This document shows, piece by piece, positions 59,017 through 64,000 of a stretch of 64,000 bases of DNA; positions within the stretch are counted from its first letter, which is position 1, and every line of letters begins with the position of its first letter. The position numbers were made by a program, and so were the translations under genes. Origin of the DNA: Pseudomonas sp. Tri1 (lineage in GTDB: Bacteria; Pseudomonadota; Gammaproteobacteria; Pseudomonadales; Pseudomonadaceae); the NCBI RefSeq assembly GCF_017968885.1, contig NZ_CP072913.1, positions 5,310,501 through 5,374,500 of the forward strand. Reading direction: 5' to 3'. The notes under the pieces were generated by a model. That model was not told the origin of the DNA. It saw nothing but the letters and a program-made list of their open reading frames with translations, and did not search any database.

Positions 59017-59946
59017 ATGTCGCCGCTCGACCACGCCCACGTCCCGCTGGACACGCACCTGGAACAACAGCGCGCCGAATTGGCGTCGATCATCGACCGC
59101 AACACCAGCGAAGACGGCAGCTACGCCACGGCCATCGGCTCGCTGAACCTGTCGCGTCACAGCAAACCCCAAAAGTTCGCCCCGGTGCTGGCCCAACCCG
59201 CGCTGTGCATCATGGCCCAGGGCAGTAAACAGGTGCGCCTGGCCGACGAATTGTTCAATTACGATCCGCTCCATTACCTGGTGGTCTCGGTGTCGATGCC
59301 GTTGAGTGGTTGCATCGCCGACGTTTCGCCCGAGGAACCGATCCTGGCCCTGCGCCTGGACATTGACCCGGCGGAAATCACCGCACTGATCGCCGACGCC
59401 GGCCCCCTGGGTGTGCCGACCCGACCCGCCGGGCGTGGGTTGTATGTCGAACGCCTGGACACGCCGACGCTCGACGCCGTGCTGCGCCTGGCCAGGTTGC
59501 TGGACAGCCCGAAAGACATCGCCATGCTCGCGCCGCTGGTACGCCGGGAGATTCTGTACCGCCTGCTGCGCAGTCCTCAGGGCTACCGGCTGTACGAAAT
59601 CGCCATCGCCAACAGTCAGAGCCATCGCATCAGCCAGGCGATCAAATGGCTCAACGGCCATTTCGAACAGCCATTGCGCATCGATGACCTGGCCCGGGAA
59701 GTGAACCTCAGCGTCTCGACCCTGCATCACCGCTTCAAGGCCATGACCGCCATGAGCCCGCTGCAATACCAGAAGCAACTGCGCCTGCAGGAAGCCCGGC
59801 GACTGATGCTGGCCGAAGGGCTGGAAGCTTCGGCGGCGGGGTATCGGGTGGGTTATGAAAGCCCTTCGCAGTTCAGCCGCGAGTACAGCCGGTTGTTCGG
59901 CGCCCCGCCGCTGCGGGATCTGGCGCGGTTGCGGTTGAGTGTTTGA
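59017..59946 (+). CDS. AraC-family regulator with AraC_N domain
   Basis: A 309-residue transcription factor. The N-terminal effector-type domain (about 1-180) has FAPVLAQPALCIMAQGSKQV and FNYDPLHYLVVSVSMPLSGC, typical of the AraC_N (type 2) group. The C-terminal domain has two helix-turn-helix motifs: IDDLAREVNLSVSTLHHRFK and ASAAGYRVGYESPSQFSREY. The ATG at 59017 has GAGGA 7-8 bp upstream; the frame upstream to 58714 is not coding. It likely controls the divergent ABM pair or the flavin reductase gene. Confidence 0.93.
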   Translation: MSPLDHAHVPLDTHLEQQRAELASIIDRNTSEDGSYATAIGSLNLSRHSKPQKFAPVLAQPALCIMAQGSKQVRLADELFNYDPLHYLVVSVSMPLSGCIADVSPEEPILALRLDIDPAEITALIADAGPLGVPTRPAGRGLYVERLDTPTLDAVLRLARLLDSPKDIAMLAPLVRREILYRLLRSPQGYRLYEIAIANSQSHRISQAIKWLNGHFEQPLRIDDLAREVNLSVSTLHHRFKAMTAMSPLQYQKQLRLQEARRLMLAEGLEASAAGYRVGYESPSQFSREYSRLFGAPPLRDLARLRLSV

Positions 59947-59976
59947 TCCGTTTTTTTTTGTTGACTGGGCCGGCCT

Positions 59977-60197
59977 CATCGCGAGCAAGCTCGCTCCCAC
60001 ATTGGGTCTGTTGTAAACAGAGAATCTGTGTTCACTGAAGATCCCCTGTGGGAGCGAGCCTGCTCGCGATGGGGCCAGTAGAAGCGCCTCATCTCTCCCA
60101 CATTGGGTCTGTTGTGAACAGAGAATCTGTGTTCACTGAAGATCCCCTGTGGGAGCGAGCTTGCTCGCGATGGGGCCAGTAGAAGCGCCTCATCTCT
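59977..60197. repeat. REP cluster with a 101-bp tandem duplication
   Basis: A REP core at 59977, then two near-identical 101-bp units (59994-60094 and 60095-60195), each a spacer with TTGGGTCTGTTGT and an inverted TGTGGGAGCGAGC[CT]TGCTCG core followed by GGGGCCAGTAGAAGCGCC. Units differ at only a few bases, so the duplication is recent. Confidence 0.93.
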
Positions 60198-60202
60198 TGA
60201 AC

Positions 60203-61258
60203 TCAGGCACTGAGCAACCGACACGCCTGCGCCGGTATGGTCACCGACACCGCATGCCCGATCCCCAGGTCCATGCCCTGGCAAGGCGTACTCAGCGCGG
60301 TGAAGGAGATTCCGGAACACTCCACCGTGGTCTCCACGGTCGCGCCGATGTCCCGCACGAACGTCACCTTGCCCAACAAGCGATTGCCCGCCGTGGCCTG
60401 GGGCGCGGACAGTTGCAGGTCTTCGGGGCGCACCAGCAACTTGATCTTCTCGCCAACGACGATGCTATGGCTGGCCGGCACTTGCAGCGTGTCCCCGCCC
60501 GGCAGCCCGACCTGCCCGTTGCCCAGTGTGGTCGCGGGGAAGATGTTGCCTGAGCCAATGAAATCGGCGACGAATTCATTGGCCGGGTGCCGGTAGATCT
60601 CGATCGGCGTACCGACCTGTTGCACCCGGTGCTCACCCAACACCACCACGATGTCGGCCATGGTCATGGCTTCGCGCTGATCGTGGGTCACCAAAATGGT
60701 GGTGATGTTCAAGCGCTGTTGCAGTTGGCGGATTTCCACTTGCATCGACTCGCGCAACTTGGCGTCCAGGGCCGACAGCGGTTCGTCCAACAGCAGGATT
60801 TTCGGCCGGGCGGCAATGGCCCGGGCAATCGCCACGCGCTGGCGCTGGCCGCCGGAAAGCTTCGCCACTGGCCGGTCGATCATCGCCTGGAGCTGGATCA
60901 GTTCCAGCAACTCCACCACCCGCGCCTGTTGCTCGACCTTGCTCACGCCGCGCAGTTTCAGTGGATAGGCAATGTTCTCGCCGACGGTCATGTGGGGAAA
61001 CAACGCCAACGATTGAAACACCATGCCGAAATTGCGCAGGTGCGCCGGGGTATGGCCGATGTCTTGGCCATCCAGGCGAATTTCACCGCCGCTGAGGCTT
61101 TCCAGGCCGGCAATCATGCGCAGCAGCGTGGTCTTGCCACAGCCCGAAGGTCCGAGGAAACACACCAGCTTGCCCTCGGGCAAATGCAGGTTCACGTCCG
61201 TTACCGCACAGGCCGAGCCGTAGTGTTTCTCGACGTTTTCCAGTATCAGTCCAGTCAT
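60203..61258 (-). CDS. ABC transporter ATP-binding protein (PotA-like)
   Basis: A 351-residue ATPase of the spermidine/putrescine-type family: Walker A GPSGCGKTTLLRMIAGLE, signature LSGGQRQRVAIARAIA, Walker B ILLLDEPLSALD and H-loop LVTHDQREAMTMAD. A C-terminal TOBE domain (about 280-351) is present. Substrate cannot be told from the ATPase; the gene order binding protein, permease, permease, ATPase fits polyamine or small organic cation/anion uptake. 15 bp downstream of the second permease. Confidence 0.94.
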   Translation of the reverse strand: MTGLILENVEKHYGSACAVTDVNLHLPEGKLVCFLGPSGCGKTTLLRMIAGLESLSGGEIRLDGQDIGHTPAHLRNFGMVFQSLALFPHMTVGENIAYPLKLRGVSKVEQQARVVELLELIQLQAMIDRPVAKLSGGQRQRVAIARAIAARPKILLLDEPLSALDAKLRESMQVEIRQLQQRLNITTILVTHDQREAMTMADIVVVLGEHRVQQVGTPIEIYRHPANEFVADFIGSGNIFPATTLGNGQVGLPGGDTLQVPASHSIVVGEKIKLLVRPEDLQLSAPQATAGNRLLGKVTFVRDIGATVETTVECSGISFTALSTPCQGMDLGIGHAVSVTIPAQACRLLSA

Positions 61259-61273
61259 GTCTTCACCTCGAAA

Positions 61274-62122
61274 TCAAAAGGAAACACCGCCCTCGCCTAC
61301 CAGTTTCTCCAACGCCCAGATCAACACGAAGTCGATCAGCACGATGAGTACGGCAAACGAAAAAACGGTGGGGTCCAGCGACGACACGGTGCGGCTGTAC
61401 ATCCAGATCGGCACGGTCATGACATCGATGGTGTAGAGGAAATAGGTCACGGTGAACTCGTTGAACGAGACGATGAACGCCAACAGCATCCCGGCGAGAA
61501 TCCCCGACTTCATCAAGGGCACCACCACATCGACGATGGCCCGCTGCGGTGTGGCGCCCAGCATGCGCGCGGCCTCTTCCACTTCACTGCCGATGCCGAG
61601 CATGGCGGCGGTGCAGTTCTTCACCACAAACGGCAAGGCCAAAATGACGTGGGCAATGACCAGCCGCGAGGTGGTCATCTGGAACGGCAGGCTGTCGAAC
61701 ACCAGCAGCAGTGCCAAGCCCAGCACCACCATGGGAAACACCAGCGGCAGCGACATCAGTTGCAGCGCCACGGCCTTGCCACGGAACTCGCAACGGGTCA
61801 GCGCGTAGGCCGCCGGCACTGCGATCAGTGTGGCGAACACCATGGTCAGGCAGGCCACCAACAGGCTGGTCGCCATGGCCTGGCCCAGGCTCAGCACATC
61901 GCTGGCATCCGGCGACACAAAGGTGTGCCAGGCGGCCCGATACCATTGCAGGCTGTAGCTGCTCGGCGGAAAGTCCAGGTTCGCGGCGCCGCTGAAGGAC
62001 ATGACGATCATGGTCAGGATCGGCAATACCGCCAGCAACAGGATGAAACCCGATAGCAGCCCCACTGCACGCCCGGTTTCACCCGGCAACAGCGACTGGC
62101 GTTTTTTACCCGACACGCTCAT
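61274..62122 (-). CDS. ABC transporter permease (PotC-like)
   Basis: A 282-residue permease with six predicted membrane segments and the inner-membrane ABC loop EEAARMLGATPQRAIVDVVV (EAA motif) in the C-terminal half. N-terminal basic segment MSVSGKKRQSLLPGETGR. It overlaps the upstream permease by 4 bp (ATGA). Confidence 0.93.
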   Translation of the reverse strand: MSVSGKKRQSLLPGETGRAVGLLSGFILLLAVLPILTMIVMSFSGAANLDFPPSSYSLQWYRAAWHTFVSPDASDVLSLGQAMATSLLVACLTMVFATLIAVPAAYALTRCEFRGKAVALQLMSLPLVFPMVVLGLALLLVFDSLPFQMTTSRLVIAHVILALPFVVKNCTAAMLGIGSEVEEAARMLGATPQRAIVDVVVPLMKSGILAGMLLAFIVSFNEFTVTYFLYTIDVMTVPIWMYSRTVSSLDPTVFSFAVLIVLIDFVLIWALEKLVGEGGVSF

Positions 62123-63027
62123 TGAGAGGCCTCCAGCATTCGCCGACGACGGCCGGTGAAATATTCGGACAGGGTCATGATCATCAACGTGGTGACAATC
62201 AGCACCACCCCGGCGGCGGACGCGGCGGGCCAGTTCATCAACGGGGCGATCTGGTCGTGAACCATCACCGCCAGCATCGGCACCCGTCGACCGCCCAGCA
62301 GCAGCGGCACGACGAAGCTGCTGGCGTTGTAGGCAAACACCAGCGTCGCGCCGGTGATAATCCCCGGCAAGCTCATGGGCAGCACCACTTGGCGAAACAC
62401 TTGGAAGCGGCTGGCGCCGAGGGTGGCGGCAGCCTCTTCATAACTACGGGCAACGCCACGCATGGCGCTGGCGATGGGCAGCACGGCCAGCGGAAAAGCC
62501 GTCTGAACCAGGCCCATCAACACACCATTCTGGTTGTACAGCAACATGATCGGCCGCTTGATCAGGCCCAGGCCCATGAGTGCCTGGTTGAGCATGCCGG
62601 CCGGGCCGAGGATCACCAGCCAGCCATAGCTTTGCAGCAGCAGGTTGACCAACAACGGCAGCAGCACCGCCGCCAGGAACACCCGCCGCAACAACGGCGA
62701 AGCCAAGCGCGACATGGTGTAGGCCACGGGGATCGCCAACAGTACGGCGATCACCGCGCTAATCAATGCCAGGCGCAAGGTCAGCAGCAGGGACTTGAGG
62801 TAATAGGGCTCCAGCAACTGCCCGTAACTGGCGAGGCTGAAACCACTCCACTCCGCGCCTTTGGTGCCGACGCTCATGCGCAGCACCAACAGGCTGGCAG
62901 CGATCAGCACACCGAGAAACAACATCGACGGCGACAGGAAAAGCCAGGCTCGGCTGGTGGGTGAAATGCCCCGGGTTGGACGCATGGGCGCAACACTCTG
63001 GGGATGGGTTAACGGTTGGTGTTCCAT
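62119..63027 (-). CDS. ABC transporter permease (PotB-like)
   Basis: A 302-residue permease: long cytoplasmic N-terminus (about 30 residues), six membrane segments and the EAA loop YEEAAATLGASRFQVFRQVV. First gene after the binding protein in the operon, but separated from it by 478 bp of repeats. Confidence 0.93.
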   Translation of the reverse strand: MEHQPLTHPQSVAPMRPTRGISPTSRAWLFLSPSMLFLGVLIAASLLVLRMSVGTKGAEWSGFSLASYGQLLEPYYLKSLLLTLRLALISAVIAVLLAIPVAYTMSRLASPLLRRVFLAAVLLPLLVNLLLQSYGWLVILGPAGMLNQALMGLGLIKRPIMLLYNQNGVLMGLVQTAFPLAVLPIASAMRGVARSYEEAAATLGASRFQVFRQVVLPMSLPGIITGATLVFAYNASSFVVPLLLGGRRVPMLAVMVHDQIAPLMNWPAASAAGVVLIVTTLMIMTLSEYFTGRRRRMLEASQ

Positions 63028-63505
63028 GGCAAGGTCTCGTCAGTGGAAAACGACAGAACAAACACAAATCTCAAAACGCCCCGATTCCCTGTGGCAGCGA
63101 GCTTGCTCGCGATGGCGGCGGCACAGGCAACATCCCAGCCAACTGACCCACCGCTATCGCGAGCAAGCTCGCTCCCACAGTGGATCTCCAGTGGTCACAG
63201 AATCCATGCACACCCCAACTCCTACAGTGGATCTCCAGTGGTCACAGAATCCATGCACAGCCCAACCCCTACAGTGGATCTCCAGTGATTACAGAATCCA
63301 TGCACACCCCAACTCCCACACTGGATCTCCAGTGGTCACAGAATCCATGCCCCCCCCTATTCCCTGTGGGAGCGAGCTTGCTCGCGATGACGGCGGCACA
63401 GGCGACATCCCAGCCAACTGACCCACCGCTATCGCGAGCAAGCTCGCTCCCGCAGTGGATCGGCGGTGGAGACAGAGTCCATGCACATACCCAGTGGTGC
63501 TCGAA
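63028..63505. repeat. Repeat-rich region inside the ABC transporter operon
   Basis: Four REP cores (about 63090, 63162, 63367 and 63430) surround four tandem 47-bp units starting at 63181, 63228, 63275 and 63322. The units begin TGGATCTCCAGTGGTCACAG and look like repeats of a REP spacer that lost its core. A longer direct repeat spans 63117-63181 and 63389-63453 (GGCACAGGC[AG]ACATCCCAGC and onward). A run of nine C lies near 63350. No gene is supported here. Confidence 0.92.
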
Positions 63506-64000
63506 TCAGGAAGAGAAGATTTCCGTGTACCGGCGAATCCACTGGTCATGCACCGTCGCCAGGAAGGCGTTGTCGTGCATGATCGCCTTATCGGCAATTT
63601 GCTCCGGGGTGAGGATGTACGGGCTCTTGCGCGCTTCGGCGGAGATGATGGCCTTGGCGTTGACCGGGCCGTTGAAGATGTCTTCGGCCATCTTGCCCTG
63701 CACCAGCGGGTCGAGGGAGTGGTCGATGAAGGCGTAGGCCAGATCAGTGTCACCCGGGCGGTTTTTCGGCATGACCGAGAGCATCAGGTCGGTGTAGAAC
63801 CCCTCCTTCATGCCAAACGTCGCCCCCAGGCCGTAGGCCGGGTCGCGGATCTGCTTGGGGAAAAACGCCGGCGCGTACAAGCCCCCCATGTCCAGGGAAC
63901 CGGTACGGAACAGCTCGGCGATCTGGTTCGGGTTTTCCCCCAGGGTCACCACCCGGTCCTTGAGCTCGGCGAGTTTCTTGAAGCCGGGTTCGATATTGTG
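63506..64000 (-). CDS. ABC transporter substrate-binding protein, N-terminus cut by window edge
   Basis: The 164 C-terminal residues of a periplasmic binding protein of the PotD/spermidine-putrescine class: FKKLAELKDRVVTLGENPNQ, LFRTGSLDMGGLYAPAFFPK, then FIDHSLDPLVQGKMAEDIFN, ending WIRRYTEIFSS. The frame is open to the window end, so the start is outside. It is the first gene of the importer. Substrate unknown; absence of the N-terminal half prevents checking polyamine-binding residues. Confidence 0.88.
   Translation of the reverse strand, partial: HNIEPGFKKLAELKDRVVTLGENPNQIAELFRTGSLDMGGLYAPAFFPKQIRDPAYGLGATFGMKEGFYTDLMLSVMPKNRPGDTDLAYAFIDHSLDPLVQGKMAEDIFNGPVNAKAIISAEARKSPYILTPEQIADKAIMHDNAFLATVHDQWIRRYTEIFSS

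Noticed and set aside
63181..63350. Regular 47-bp repeats as a CRISPR array
   Set aside because: The units are contiguous without unique spacers, and no cas genes are present; they derive from REP spacer DNA.

Overview
The window is a GC-rich chromosomal segment from a fluorescent Pseudomonas, most likely the P. fluorescens species complex. Three things support this: a complete MvaT-type H-NS protein, an OprE-like member of the OprD porin family, and dozens of REP elements of the type GTGGGAGCGAGC..GCTCGCGAT between genes. Protein sequences recall P. aeruginosa and P. putida orthologues closely. I see no prophage, transposase, CRISPR array, rRNA or tRNA. It is ordinary core genome with a few accessory islands.

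Layout. 1-12,900 (all but one gene on minus): a cell-envelope and DNA-repair block read right to left: HIT protein, slyX, (a plus-strand cold-shock/membrane fusion), Dps, ribbon-helix-helix protein, FmdB-like zinc ribbon, aspS, yebC, ruvC-ruvA-ruvB, ybgC, tolQ-tolR-tolA-tolB and pal (cut by the window edge). 13,800-17,800: an OprE-like porin, a small MscS channel, yajQ and a ketopantoate reductase. 17,800-32,100: a sensor kinase, a cobalamin adenosyltransferase, a Nudix-ThiE fusion, a glutathione transferase, argJ, secA, dciA, a HerA-like ATPase, and a three-gene envelope cluster (glycosyltransferase, DUF2334 deacetylase-like protein, LPG-synthase-type flippase-like protein). 32,100-35,400: purU, mvaT, sbcB. 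35,800-42,500: a tight six-gene operon (RDD, SpoIIM-like, DUF4129, DUF4350, MoxR ATPase, DUF58) in which the DUF4129 gene carries a one-base frameshift. 42,600-43,230: a highly structured leader followed by a frameshifted DUF6124-type gene. 43,400-50,500: PilZ protein, TPR-like lipoprotein, pyruvate kinase, ferredoxin-reductase and diguanylate cyclase, class I fumarase. 50,800-55,500: a DctB/DctD-type two-component system next to a 2-oxoglutarate permease preceded by a strong sigma-54 promoter and two palindromes. 55,600-60,000: a four-repeat membrane protein, a secreted repeat protein with a frameshift, a flavin reductase, two small proteins and an AraC regulator. 60,200-64,000: a polyamine-type ABC importer, split by a repeat-rich region from its binding protein, which runs off the edge.

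Functional links. Tol-Pal genes overlap or nearly overlap and build one trans-envelope machine; ruvA and ruvB abut exactly. The kinase/regulator/permease cluster looks like a self-contained sensing and uptake unit for 2-oxoglutarate or another C5/C4 dicarboxylate. The MoxR operon is a typical ATPase plus von Willebrand-like module with membrane partners.

The items most worth attention are the DUF6124 leader, which shows crossing stems, a duplicated pairing strand and a segment complementary to the ribosome binding site; the 42-bp-repeat secreted protein; the sigma-54 control region of the permease; and the fact that all three reading-frame breaks in the window are the loss of a single C, which could mean consensus error or real variation.
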